From: Aselliscus stoliczkanus
Taxonomy: Eukaryota > Chordata > Mammalia > Chiroptera > Hipposideridae
Length of the DNA: 64,000 bases
NCBI GenBank assembly: GCA_033961575.1
Contig: CM066729.1
Coordinates: forward strand, 96,165,001 to 96,229,000
Reading direction: 5' to 3'
The notes below the pieces were generated by a model that was given only the letters and a program-made list of their open reading frames with translations, searched no databases and had not been told where the DNA came from. A program made the translations under genes and the position numbers. Position 1 is the stretch's first letter; every line of letters starts with the position of its first letter. Below are positions 24,891 through 37,800 of this stretch, piece by piece.

Positions 24891-26118
24891 AGCTTTCTCT
24901 TGCCATGACCTTGTATTTGTCACACTACAGCAGTGTGCCCTCAAGTTGCGAGTAGACCCCTGAGCTGGGGCCCTGCCTGGACCTGTACTTCTCTGCCTTC
25001 TACTGAGCTTTCCCAAACTTCACTTGGGATGAAAGACACTCTTGAGAGCAGAGGATATCTGCTGCATGCCAACTCCCCAGTTTCTCCCGTAGGTACCTCC
25101 CAATGCTTGTCCTGACTTTCTGATCTCTGGTCGTCCCAGGCAAGGCAGCTCCACCTTGATCTGGGCATCTGCTGTGTGCACATGATACTGGGCTGCCCTT
25201 TTCATGGATGTTTCCCTGGTTTTTGTTTTCTGTCTCAATATCAAGACAAGGAAAAGAGCATCTCATTGGTTTTTTAAATTGTCTTTCAGGAGCAGACTGC
25301 CCCTTCTGTGACATGGCCTGGAAGACTTGCTCCCAAGCACCTCCTCTAATGCCATGTCCTGAGTAGGAACATTCTTTCTTCTAGGTTGGGATGTGGGGCC
25401 TCGAGGACTCACAAACCTTCTACCTGGTGGAGTAATCTTCTTCTGATAACACCCTAAGACCAGCTTAGGTCCCCGAGGCTCCTTCTGCTTCTCCCTACTG
25501 ACCCCTCGGTCCTCCACATGGACAGGCCACCCTGGGAAGTGCCCATGTTTACACTGGAGACATCGCAAGCCTGAGCAAGGCGGTCTTTGTGAGTCAAGCT
25601 CTCTGAGGCAATGGACATGTCCCTGGGTTGGCCTTGGTCCTCGTTCACAGTTATCCCATGGGAGAGTCCCAGCTTGCTGGTTGTCAGGATGTCACTACTT
25701 TGTAAGTGATGAACATTGAGCTCCTCAGCCCCGGTCATCTCTCCAGACAAGGGAATGGAAGACAGGTTCTGAACTGTTCCCTATCTATTTATCTGTTGCA
25801 GTTCTCCTGTATTACTGGATAGTACACTCTTATCCTTTGCATCCCATCTGACCCTAGCTCTGCATGGGGACTTTGGCAAGGATGCTTTGTTGCTGGAATC
25901 AGTCTGTGACTTGTTTTCCTTATGATATTTGTGTGATAGCCAGAAGATGCTGTCTGGCATCCCTTATTTTCTGAATGGTGTCTGCAAACCCATGGTGGAT
26001 ATCAGAGGGTGGACTCAGGGCTCCCTGTCCTTCATTGCCCAAGTGCGAGGTGACAGGGAGAAGATGGTACAGATGGAGGGTAAATAGGCCTGTCCCACTT
26101 TGTCTCCATGAAGACAAA
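24890..26118 (-). pseudogene. SPATA31: SPATA31-family gene copy B, C-terminal part of large exon (left of provirus)
   Basis: Minus-strand frames carry family blocks colinear with copy A: LQSSDILTTSKLGLSHGITV (about 25,690, like SCDILTTRELGSS in A); GPKLVLGCYQ (about 25,460), matching the family pattern SKLVxEE; and FKKPMRCSFPCLDIETENKN, then YLREKLGSWHAADI (25,260-25,060). That last pair corresponds to the family segment IKQFFQWIFSKKK...GQMLDEKMSLCHAxHA. The reading frame is broken by shifts. The left end merges into the tandem array, and the right end is cut by the provirus target duplication at 26,113-26,118. Continuation is at 30,528. Confidence 0.85.
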
Positions 26119-26744
26119 TGTTGCTTCCAACCTGACAGAGCAGTGGGAGTGGATAAAGGAAGGCAAAAGTTTAAGAAAGAGAGAAACACGAATAAGAGGA
26201 AAATACAGTTGGTGCCACGGGACTCAAGCCTCATGGACTGAGCCCCGAATCAGGCCTGACTGCTCCTTTTATTGTGTCACACATAAGGAAAGATCAATGT
26301 ATCTTGTGTGGTCTGTGAGTCTCATACCAGAGAATTTAGCTCAGGGCCAAATCACCCATGCCTGCAGGCTGCCATTACAGAAGGTCCCATGATGTTATTA
26401 TCATGGACCTCCTAAGAGACAGAAACTTCCTCTGCGGGAACTTACTGATAAGAATGCAATGAGGACAGGTGTTATCACATCATTAGGTCATTTCACAGGC
26501 AGGCTGTCAGAACCTGAAAGAAGGGGTCTATGCCCTTTTCCCTCAACTCCGTGATTCCTCCTATGGCTCCCATGCGACTGTGCCTGTCTTAGGTTATTCC
26601 TCCCTTTCGGGACCCTACCTATCATTGACTAACCAGCCATCTTTTGGGGCCAAGTAGGGATATAGAGTGTAGGCATAATATTGAAGTAATGATCTGTCTT
26701 TATGGATAGGTGCATGGGGGCAGGCAGCCTATCGTGTGATGACA
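26119..26744 (-). repeat. 3' LTR of the provirus
   Basis: 626 bp, beginning TGTCATCACACGATAG on the minus strand and ending GCAACA. Pairs base for base with 29,899-30,521 apart from scattered substitutions and small indels. CAATAAAAGG on the minus strand near 26,263 may serve as TATA or poly(A) signal. Confidence 0.95.
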
Positions 26745-26759
26745 TTTCCCCTTTTTTTT
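26745..26759 (-). promoter_or_regulatory. polypurine tract for plus-strand priming
   Basis: Minus-strand GAAAAAAAAGGGGAAA directly abuts the TGTCAT start of the 3' LTR, the position expected of a retroviral polypurine tract. Confidence 0.9.
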
Positions 26760-26950
26760 CTAAAGTATGAGAAACACAAATCTTGCAGATTTTTCATTTA
26801 CTGCCTGTTGGAGGGCTGCTTGTCTTCTGCTGAGGATTAAACATAGAACAATAAACACAACATCCATAGCATCAGCAAACCCTCCACCCAAAGTTTTTAT
26901 CCAGTTCACAGGATTTAAGGTAGAAAGTTCATCTGCAGCGAGAGACTGTC
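26760..26950 (-). pseudogene. env: env transmembrane-subunit C-terminal remnant
   Basis: A minus-strand frame reads LNPVNWIKTLGG, then a hydrophobic span of about 17 residues and a short basic tail (SRRQ), with a stop just before the polypurine tract. This is the layout of the end of a betaretroviral Env transmembrane subunit. The rest of env is missing, so no envelope protein can be made. Confidence 0.75.
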
Positions 26951-26999
26951 CATTCTAGCAGTGGTCACTGGAGGGCGCTCTGACCCCGGGAACCGTCTC

Positions 27000-27400
27000 A
27001 GCCATCGCTGTAGTCTCTTGTTTTTGATTGAATCCCGGCGGGCTGTTGCTCATAGTAAGGTTTAATGCACCAACTAGGTACCCACAAAGGACGTTCTTCT
27101 GGGCCTAGAGAATTACAAGCAAAACCTCTTCCCCATAGATTAATGGGAATGTCAGCAATGTGGGGTTGTAAAAATCCTTTTTGTCCCTCAGGTCCGAGGC
27201 AAGGAAAAATGCAGACACTCTGGCGTAAATGAAGCTCAGCTCACCCCAACAATATCAATGGTAGGCTCCTAGACTTTCCAGTTTTGTGGCCATTCCTGAT
27301 AATTAATTATTGACACATCTGCACCAGTGTCTAAAAGATCCATAAACTTTTTGCCTCGTATCTCAATTTGACAAACTGGGCGAATTTCTGAAATTTTTTC
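27000..27400 (-). pseudogene. pro: retroviral protease remnant fused to a displaced pol/env-junction piece
   Basis: The protease active-site motif LLDTGADVSII is readable around 27,300-27,335, with an in-frame stop about 20 codons later. A protease-end segment (INLWGRGF, about 27,130) runs almost directly into PLWVPSWCIKP (about 27,085), which resembles the end of betaretroviral integrase. The rest of pol therefore appears deleted between them. The second assignment is tentative. Confidence 0.7.
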
Positions 27401-27760
27401 TGCTAGAAAAATTCCTATTTGACTGGTGCTTCCAAATCCTCCCTTCCCTCTCTTTTGAGTTTTTTTTTTTTTTTTTTACCTGGGATAACATATGGAAATA
27501 AAAGTAATGGTGCAAACTGTCTCCCTTTTTTGCTGACCAAGGAACAGATGAGAACATTACAATTTGAATTTCTCTTTCATGATCAGAATCAATGATACCA
27601 GTATGAACTAAAACTCCTTTCGATGTCAGGTTAGAACGACCAAGGAGAAGTCCAACAGTATTTGGAGAGTGTGGTCCAAAGATGCCTGTAGGCACTTGTA
27701 ATGGACTCTCACCAGGTAGCAATAAAATGTCTTGTCTTGAGCAAAGATCTATCACAGCAC
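27400..27760 (-). pseudogene. betaretroviral dUTPase domain remnant
   Basis: A minus-strand frame of about 100 codons reads IDLCSRQDILLLPGE, VPTGIFGP, VGLLLGRSNL and GVLVHTGIIDSD, the ordered motifs of the dUTPase encoded at the start of the pro ORF in betaretroviruses. The motif carrying the uracil-pocket residues (HTGIIDSD) is readable. Frame loss occurs in a poly-A tract near 27,460-27,478. Confidence 0.9.
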
Positions 27761-27779
27761 TTCCCTCCGTTGCTGGAGT

Positions 27780-29460
27780 TAATTGCTGTACTGAATGCTT
27801 GGGGGAGGAGGCACAGCCTGGTAATTCTGAGGCACTGTTTGATTCATGTATGCCCCGGTTGTTGTTGGAGCCTGGGGCTGGCCCCTCCTCCCATTTCCCT
27901 GAAGCAGAGTGCCATCCTTATGAAATATGGATTTACACTCAGAGGCCCAATGATTTCCTCTTTTACATCTTGAACATAATCCAGTTTGTATTGGTCCCGC
28001 AGGTGTAAAAACATTAGATGGTTGGAAACCGGTTTGATTCTTGTTTCTACACTCTTTTCTGTATGACCATTTTTTCCAAAATTGTAGCAGTTGCCAGAAA
28101 ACTTTTTCTGTCCAATTGTAATTCCTGCCATAGCTTGAGCCAACACATTAGCTTTATATTGTTCTGTCCCAACCTCCAAACAAATGTAACCAGTCAGATC
28201 CGTCTTTCCTTTCATATTCCAGTAGCCTTTTTACAATCTTTATTGGCATTATCATAAGCAAGAATTTGTTGAATTACTTCAGTAGCTCGCGTATTAGCAA
28301 CCTGCTTTTTTACTGCATCTTGTAAACGAACCACAAACTCAGTGTAAGGTTCAGTAAGACCTTGTAAAATTTTGCTGAAAGAACTGGTGGTTTTTCCTTC
28401 TGTTTCTATTTTTTCCCATGCATTTTAACAAATCCTTCTCAGCTGGTCAATGGCCTGATTAGTCATTCCTATTTGTTGATGAGAACCTTCCCAATCACCT
28501 CTTCCTAATATTTGATCTTGATTAATATTAACGTTGTGGGTCTGGTTATGCCTGCTTTGAGTCTCTGCTCCATCAATCCACCAAGTTTTAAATTGTAAAA
28601 ATCGAGCAAGTGAAAGACAGGTCTGAGCCATTGTTTGCCTATCGATAGGAACTAATCTATATCCATCAGCCAAATTTCGCACAATGCCCATTGTGTATGG
28701 TGAATTAGGGCCATACTGTGTTACAGCTATTTTTAATTCCTTAAGGATTTTAAAAGGTAAAGCATCATATTCATTTTCAGAAACTCCTTGCAGATGACAA
28801 ATCAGTACAGATCAGTACCAGGAACAATTTGCTCCCTAGTAACTGCTGGAAAAGCTAAGGCTTCTAAATCACCTTCTAGGCATGCTTGTCTAATTCCTCT
28901 CTCTACCATAGAAAGAGTGGCCCTTATATTTAGAGTAGGAATACAGGCATCAGAAAGAAAGGGATGATTTTTTCTAATCTGATGCTCTCTGTTTGTAAAG
29001 GAAGGCAGGGGTGAGTGCTGATGAAATTCCCCCAATGATGGATACAAAGATCTTGGAGCCTCAATAGAAGTTTCTGTAATTCCTCTCTGTCTTTCCTCAA
29101 ATTCCTGTTCTTCATCTCCATCTTTTGACCTGGGATTGTCCTCCTCATCCTCTTCATCTTCTGTATCGGTCTGTAGAGGTTCTAACACTGACCGAACTAA
29201 TCTCCATGTGTCTCAAATTGTTACTGGGATTAAAACTCCATTTTGATGCAACGCCTAGTGATCTGTACCCAGCCTTTTCCAAGTATTTAAATCTAGGGTT
29301 CCTGTGTCAAGGAACCAGGAGTAATATGTCTCAATCACAATTAAAAGTTCTATTTTCTCTCTGAGACTCATGCTCCCCTAGCCTTAAGAAGCTGATGAAG
29401 CAGACGGATGTAAGGCTGATACTTGCATTGACTATCTGTGTTTACCAGATAGTCAATGTT
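27780..29460 (-). pseudogene. gag: gag remnant (matrix, capsid, nucleocapsid)
   Basis: From right to left: a matrix-like start (DTGTLDLNTWKR near 29,290) with an in-frame stop; an acidic linker DEEDEEDNPRSKDG (about 29,120); a capsid N-terminal segment (MGIVRNLADGYRLVPIDRQ, about 28,690-28,430); and nucleocapsid zinc knuckles near 28,085 and 27,965. The first knuckle, CYNFGKNGHTEKSV, has lost two cysteines. The second, CSRCKRGNHWASEC, keeps the CX2CX4HX4C pattern but lies in another frame. Several stops and shifts; non-functional. Confidence 0.9.
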
Positions 29461-29876
29461 TTTCTTAAGGATAGAAAAGAAAATATCATTTAAACTTCTT
29501 CACTCTGATGCTTGTCTGACCGTGTTCCTCACAGAAGTTTAAGGTCAGTCTTGGCTAAGGTGTGCTCGTTTAAATCCTGGGCCTGGTAGACACCGTTCCT
29601 CATCAGGAACAATGCCTAGTCACCATTTTGCCTTATGATTTGACTACAGAATCACAGATTGGAGCCCACACAAGTTCTGTAGCTGAGGCCGTGGAACTAT
29701 AATCAATCACTCATTCACACTCATTCATATGAAAAGTTAGTATTTTCATCCGTTACCCTGATTAAATTTCCCAACACTTGCCCTACCTCCAAACCAGGTA
29801 GTTTGCTCGCAACACCGTCTCAAGCCTTTCCACCTCTGTACCCCTTTTTCTGACTGATAGTCCTACTTCCTTCTCC

Positions 29877-29896
29877 GGCCCCACAGTTGAGCACCA
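29877..29896 (-). other. retroviral primer-binding site, tRNA-Lys type
   Basis: Minus-strand TGGTGCTCAACTGTGGGGCC starts two bases after the 5' LTR. It matches the tRNA-Lys(1,2) site TGGCGCCCAACGTGGGGC apart from two C-to-T changes and one inserted base. Lysine priming is typical of ERVK/betaretroviruses. Confidence 0.85.
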
Positions 29897-29898
29897 TT

Positions 29899-30521
29899 TG
29901 TCACATCCAGCACAACAGAGCAGTGGGAATGGAGAAGGGATGGCGAAAGGTTAAGAAAGAGAGACACAAATAAGAGCAAAATGCAGTTGGTTCCAGGGGA
30001 CTCAAGCCTCATGGACTGAGCCCTGAATTGGGCCTGACTGCTCCTTTTATTGTCTCACACATAAGAAAAGATCAATGTATCTTGTGTGGTCTGTGAGTCT
30101 CATACCAGAGAATATAGCTCAGGGCCAAATCACCCATGCCTGCAGGCTGCCATTACAGAAGGTCCCATGATGTTATTGTCATGCACCTCCTAAGAGACAG
30201 AAACTTCCTCTGCCAGAACTTACTGATAAGAATGCAATGAGGACAGATGTTATCACATCATTAGGTCATTTCACAGGCAGTCTGTCAGACCTGAAAGAAG
30301 AGGTCTATGCCCTTTTCCCTCAACTCCATGATTCCTCCTATGGCTCCCATGCGACTGTGCCTGTCTTAGCTTGTTCCTCCCCTGAGGAACCCTACCTGTC
30401 ATTGACTAACCAGCCATCTTTTGGGGCCAAGTAGGGATATATAGTGTAGGCATAATATTGAAGTAATGATCTGTCTTTATGGAAAGTTGCATGGGGGCAG
30501 GCAGGCTATCGTGAGATGACA
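29899..30521 (-). repeat. 5' LTR of the provirus
   Basis: 623 bp, TGTCATCTCACGATAG at the start and GGATGTGACA at the end on the minus strand. Differs from the 3' LTR by scattered substitutions; by eye identity is roughly 90-95%. Confidence 0.95.
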
Positions 30522-30527
30522 GACAAA

Positions 30528-32560
<2,033 letters not shown>

Positions 32561-32599
32561 GGTTGTTTTATTGCATACCTGCTAGAAGGGGTCTGGACC

Positions 32600-34280
32600 T
32601 AACTGTTGATGAAAGGGGGTGGTACCATGATGCTGGTGCAGGGGGCTGAAAGAGACAGGAGGTACAAAGCTAGGACCAGAGCAAAGAGAGGACCTCTTAA
32701 AGGCCCTGTGTCGATGGGGCCCCCTGCAAGAAGCCTGCTGCCCTTCACATTGCTCCACATCCCTGACTTCACAATATACTCAATAGCATTCACCCCAGGC
32801 CTTCATGTCCATCCCTGTTCCTATGGCTACTCCACCCTATAACTATGGAAGGCTGCACCAAGGGAACATTGAAAAGAGGGGAAGAATAGTCACCATCTGT
32901 GGATAGAAATCAGCCACTTTGTCTCCCTTCTGCCCTCCAGTAATATGTCCAACCTGGGAAGTCAGGTCAGTTATGTGGGATGAAATAGAAGCATAGGTAC
33001 TATGCAGGAGTCCCTCTATGGGAGATCATTGTGATATTATACTATGAAAGCCCCAAGAATCAGTTGATGAAGTGAAGTGGTCCATGATAATATGAACAAG
33101 GTTCCCATGTGTCTATTGCTTCATTTGTAAAGTACTTTCAAAATATGATCTCATTTGATGCTTAAAACCAATCTGTGAAGCAGAGAGGTCAGTGGTTATG
33201 TCAGAGAGGAATGTCATCACCCAAGCATTCACAGTACTTAAACAAAGTCCAGACACAGAAGTCTCAGTCTTGACATTGATTGGGCAATTTCTCCTGCTCA
33301 GGTCCATCACTGCTCATGCCCAGGGATGGCAGAGCAGGGGACCTGAGAAGTGACTCAGGGCCTGTCTCCCTCCCCATGAGCCTGTCCTCTGACAGCTCTG
33401 TTTTCTGAGAGGAGCTGTATCTAGCAACTAATGTCCTCAGAGACCATGGACCTGAGACCTCATGGAAAGGACAGAAAGGGTCACCCTTGGAGAGCTCAGG
33501 TGAAACAGGCAGAACATGACCTTTCTGTGACCCACCTTTCCTTCTCCTCTTGGCTCTGCCCTGGTGCTAAGAAAAAGAAGAGAATCATTTCTGTCACTTC
33601 TCTCCATAGAAAACTCAGACATTCATGATCCAAGAAAAACATTACTGTATTCTAATTACTAGAACTTTGTGTTGCTTCTTTTGATCCATTTTTTTTTCTG
33701 TTCTAAATGGTTTCAATTTTTCCTTCTATGTAAAACTCAATGAAGGATTTTGTCTATGAGGCCCACACTTGGTATTCTCAGTCAGAAGTCCTCTGCTCAA
33801 GGAGGGCGGAGAATCCCAGGCCAACAGTCGCATCTCTGCTCCCTCAGACAGGATCCCATAGCCTGGGGCCGAGCTCAGGCTCCAGCCTCTGCTCAGAGGC
33901 TCTCAGAGGCTCAGCTCCGCTCTCCTGAGCAGCCCAACACAGAGGAAGGCTCACTGGAGTGATGCCTGAATGAGAATATGACTCCTGATGAAGTACTGGG
34001 GAACTCGATTCTCCTGCAGAGATCCCAAACTCCCTGAATAACCCAAGCTGGGGCCAGGAGATCATTGTTTGGGGTTTGATCCTGGAATCAGTCCTCTACC
34101 ACACCCACATGGCCTGTGAGCTTTCAAGGAAACGGTCTCATCTGAGCTCTGAGCTTGGCCCAGCCTATTCTCCTAGAAGGATGTTCTGTTCTCTGACTTC
34201 CCACCTCAGGTGTTACCCTAAGTCAGCCATACTCATCTTAACAGGTGGGACTAGAAATGAACACAACACTAAAGAAAATC
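32600..34280 (-). other. introns / upstream part of SPATA31 copy B
   Basis: Pairs with 10,280-11,225 in block A over several stretches and contains the shared MIR-like segment (33,100-33,200). A GC-rich piece at 33,780-34,060 keeps a 73-codon minus-strand frame rich in Glu/Ala/Leu but is not recognisable. Small SPATA31 exons 2 and 3 could be here; I cannot place them. Confidence 0.4.
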
Positions 34281-34307
34281 TGGTGGGCCTCGCTCAGGGT
34301 TCCTTAC

Positions 34308-34475
34308 CTTTGGGATGTTTTTGGTTTCCCGGACTGGTGGTAAAGATGGAATCTCCAGCAGGTAGAAAAAGAAGAGGAGGGAACACAACCCACACAAGCA
34401 AATGAGGAGAACCTGTAATGATGTTGAGCAGAAGCTCACACAAATTTCAATAAGGCTATTCAGAAATACAAACAC
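34308..34475 (-). pseudogene. SPATA31: SPATA31 copy B first exon with transmembrane segment
   Basis: SPATA31 proteins start with a short exon encoding a single membrane-spanning helix followed by a Pro/Ser and basic stretch. Here a minus-strand frame has a hydrophobic run, LQVLLICLCGLCSLLFFFYL, then EIPSLPPVRETKNIPK. It ends at a consensus splice donor: CCCAAAG followed by GTAAGG, with the GT at 34,307-34,306. The position relative to the large exon and the orientation fit. No promoter is recognised. The upstream limit is uncertain, since the frame can be extended to about 34,475. Confidence 0.65.
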
Positions 34476-34859
34476 ATTCCATCATGAGAATTCCATTATC
34501 TGAATTGCCAGGCTGACTGAGGCAACTGAGCTCTGAGAGTGCAGACTCCTGACTTTATTGCCAGGCCTGCATCCCAGACCATGGATGAGTCAGAAAGGGT
34601 TGTGACACAGCTCCTCCCCCACCTGCCAGCCCGGTAGATCCCTGCATCCTCCTGGGCCCCTAGGTCCCTCTGCTCTCCGTTGCTAGCCTATTTTCCAATT
34701 CATCTGTAATCATATATTTACCATAAGGAAATGTTCTGCTTGTTCCACCCGTAACCCGGATATTACCCAGGTCCCCCTTTACTGTGTGGAGACTTTGACT
34801 TGGGACTAACCACATCCACTACCTTGAAAGTCTGAAATGCTGCCTGGAATGTTTGCTTG

Positions 34860-35210
34860 TACTCATTTACACTCAGGGTCATATGTGTCCTCAAATCCAT
34901 CTTTTTCACAGAATGTTTTGCCTTACATGAACCCGGATATAGAACTTCAAATTTTTTTATACCTAGTTCTCTGAATGTTGAATAGCAAATTATAGTTCAT
35001 TTCAGTTAGCCTTTTCTCTCTTTAATCAGAGGGCCTGAATCAAATAATTAAAATGAATAATCATTTTCAACATTCACAAAACTGAACTCATATGAAATAA
35101 ATGTAAAGAATTAAACCTTCAAATGATATTGGGGCTAAGTCTGTAGCATTTACTTCTCTGATGTTAATGTAGATTAAACTGCCCAAACACTTTCTGACTT
35201 TCTGGACATG
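34860..35210. other. no gene seen
   Basis: AT-rich sequence at the right edge of block B. No repeat family or ORF recognised. Confidence 0.3.

Positions 35211-35212
<2 letters not shown>

Positions 35213-35260
<48 letters not shown>
35213..35260. repeat. (AC)24 microsatellite
   Basis: Uninterrupted AC dinucleotide tract. Confidence 0.98.
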
Positions 35261-35262
<2 letters not shown>

Positions 35263-35479
35263 CCATACTTCACCATCCAGCAACAGACTGGTATGTTTTT
35301 AGAACCCATGGATGTACATGGAAGCATCATTATCATTCAGAGCCCATAGTTTGTATGAGGATACATTCTATGGGTTTAGACAAATGTAGAATGATGTAAA
35401 TACCCTCCTATAATCACAAACAAAGTAGGTTCACTGCTCTGAAAATCCTCTGTTTTATGTTTATTTATCTCCCCTCACC

Positions 35480-36065
35480 CTAATCCAGGGGCAAACACTG
35501 ATGTCTTTGCTGTTTCCAGAGTTTTACTTTTCCATAATGTCATCTAGTTGCAATTACACAGTGCATAGCCTTTTCAGGTTGGCTTTTTTCACCTAGTAAA
35601 AGTTAAGGTTCCTCCATAACTTTTAATGGCTTAATATGACATTTCTTTTTAGTACTGTATAATATTCCATTATCTGGATATACCACAATTGCTTTATCCA
35701 TTCACTTTGGTCATTTTGGTTGCTTCCCAGTTTTGTGAACTATAAGTGAATCTGTTATAAACTTTTTATTTATAAATAAAATAAAAACTACTGTATGGAG
35801 ATATAATTCACATACCATACAATTCACATATTAAAAATGTACAATTAAGTGGCTTTTTATATATTCACAATATTGTGCATCTATCACCACAATCAATTTT
35901 AAAGCACATTCAACCAACACTCAGAAAGAAACGCTGTTCCCTTTCACCTTCACCTTTCAGTCTTCTTATTGCCCCAGCCCTAGGTTACCACTAATTTGCT
36001 TTCTCTGTAGTTGGGTGAATTCTGAACATTTCACACAATGGAATCATACAATATGTGGCTGTTTG
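35480..36065 (-). mobile_element. two adjacent ancient L1 (L1M-type) 3' fragments
   Basis: The plus strand shows antisense L1 motifs: actgtataatattccattatctggatatacc (35,655) and cagttttgtgaactataagtg (35,730). A second piece then restarts with tggagatataattcacatacc (35,798), gtacaattaagtgg and cctaggttaccactaatttgc (35,980). The order indicates two fragments in the same orientation rather than one. Confidence 0.8.
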
Positions 36066-36069
36066 CCAG

Positions 36070-37240
36070 GAGTGCCCCACTCAATTAATTTTATGTAATA
36101 AACATACTATATGAATACAGAGCATCGTATACGTATTTTAATATGCTTCTGGTGAACACACCTAAATAAGCATGAGTTGTTTCCTGCAGGAAAATCTCAA
36201 TGTTCAGAGAGCAAGGGACGAGTTTACCAAGATATGGGCGAGACTTAGAGAACCCAACTGATCAAAGATGGCACAGCAGCAGAACCAGCAGTAATAGGTA
36301 GACCTCAGCATCTCTAGGTCTGAAGGGAGAAGGGAAGGGAGGGATTTCCCAAGTTCAGAGAGAGAGAGCTGAGCTTCTCTCTGACTTCTCTCTGACTTCC
36401 TGGTGCCCTGGACATCAGCAGGCAGGGAAGCTCAGCTGGTGCTGAGCACAGAGCAGGACAGAGGCAGCTGAAAAGTTCACTGGGATTGGCACATGGCAAA
36501 TATTCAGCACATATAATATCATCCAGCTTCTAAATTCTGACAAATAGAATTGTAATTGGTATATAGAATACCGAAATTACTTAAAACCGGCAATAAAGGA
36601 AAATTTCCCAATTGATCCTCTTGACAAAAACGGAATTATGTTCCTCAAGGAGAAAAAAATTCACCTCAGGCCAAAGAAATCAGCCTTAAGTATATTGAAC
36701 ATAGAGTGTCATATGATAAAAATTATTCACCCCAACAAATCTGAAAATACAAATGCTGAAAAGAAAAGCTGAAGAAATGGTGATCTTATGTCAGACCACA
36801 AATGGAGCCACGGGTCTCAGGCTCACGTCCCCAACACTGACCTGTCTGCATAGACCATTAAAGTACCATCTCCTCTAACATTTTTGTAAAGACAGGTCCT
36901 CGGTGCCACATTTTCTGACATTTAGAGTCTGAAATCATGATGGAATCATCTATATTCTTAAGAAAACACATGCTTTGCCCAGAATGCTTAACGTCTCAAA
37001 GGATTGTTGTTCCTCTTTGCATCATTTTCCATTACTCTGCATTCTTATCTTTGTGAACTTTAAATGGGTCACCTAAACTTTCCTTATCTTTGTCTTTTCT
37101 CACTGATGAAATAGGGAAGTGAGATTTATTCAATTCTTCTTTCCCCAACCTACCCTTCCAGTTGGTTCCCACATTCCAACAGTGCAAGTCTCCTTCTCTT
37201 TCTATATTCAAATAAGGGCAGAGTTCTCTGTTCTTCCCTG
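36070..37240. other. no gene seen
   Basis: Short ORFs only, plus an AG-rich stretch around 36,320-36,400. No family recognised. Confidence 0.3.
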
Positions 37241-37243
37241 TAT

Positions 37244-37447
37244 CACCACACACAGACATACACAGACACAGAAGCACACACACACTCACACACCGCACCA
37301 CATCACGCACACTACACACACACACACACACACACCACACACACACAAACAGGCACACACACCACACACAGCCCACATACACACCACACACATACCATAT
37401 ACACTCCACACACACACCACACACACCACACGCACACACCACAGACA

Positions 37448-37481
<34 letters not shown>

Positions 37482-37491
37482 CACACGCACA
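37244..37491. repeat. compound CA-rich microsatellite
   Basis: About 250 bp of CA repeats broken by CCACA, GCACA and CATAC variants, ending in a purer (CA)n tract. The Cys/Val-rich and Thr/His-rich ORFs over it are artefacts of the repeat. Confidence 0.95.
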
Positions 37492-37599
37492 CCCTCTTAG
37501 GTTCTCTTCACTGTCCAAGGAAATCCTTCAAGTTTCATTTTCAATGTCATCTCTTATATCAACTCCTCAGTAATCTTGCCCCATCCCATGCCCTCTAGG

Positions 37600-37800
37600 A
37601 ACACCCCCCACAACCAATATAACTAAACACCCCCTCTTCTCTGATCACCTGACACTTAGTCCCCAAACTTTAGAATGTTCCTCATCACCTGTATTACAGT
37701 TTGCTCTTTCGGTGATCATTGCACATATATTGTTAGCTCTTGGAGGCAGAAATCATGCAGTTTACCTGTGTGTCCCCAGTAACAGAAGGAGAAGGCTCTT
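37600..37800 (+). repeat. possible L2 relic
   Basis: Order of motifs: aacaccccctcttctctgatcacctg, then ttagctcttggaggcagaaatcatg, then gtgtccccagta. This resembles an old L2 3' end. The remainder of 37,800-39,140 holds AT-rich unique sequence with no gene seen. Confidence 0.4.

Larger units (their letters stand above)
26119..30521 (-). mobile_element. defective betaretrovirus-like (class II, ERVK-type) provirus
   Basis: Complete provirus outline on the minus strand: 5' LTR (29,899-30,521), primer-binding site, gag remnants, dUTPase/protease, an env transmembrane tail, polypurine tract and 3' LTR (26,119-26,744). It is flanked by a perfect 6-bp target duplication, gacaaa, at 26,113-26,118 and 30,522-30,527. 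Six bases is usual for betaretroviruses. Most of pol and env is deleted, gag carries stops and frameshifts, and no coding capacity remains. It splits SPATA31 copy B in mid-exon. Confidence 0.95.

Noticed and set aside
26113..30527. An active or coding-competent endogenous retrovirus
   Set aside because: Most of pol and env is gone, gag has lost zinc-knuckle cysteines and has stops, and the LTRs have diverged.
35213..37491. CRISPR-like arrays
   Set aside because: The repeats are dinucleotide microsatellites in mammalian DNA, with no spacers.
37032..37598. Long Cys/Val-rich and Thr/His-rich ORFs (about 150 codons)
   Set aside because: They are translations of the CA microsatellite on either strand; the periodic composition is an artefact.
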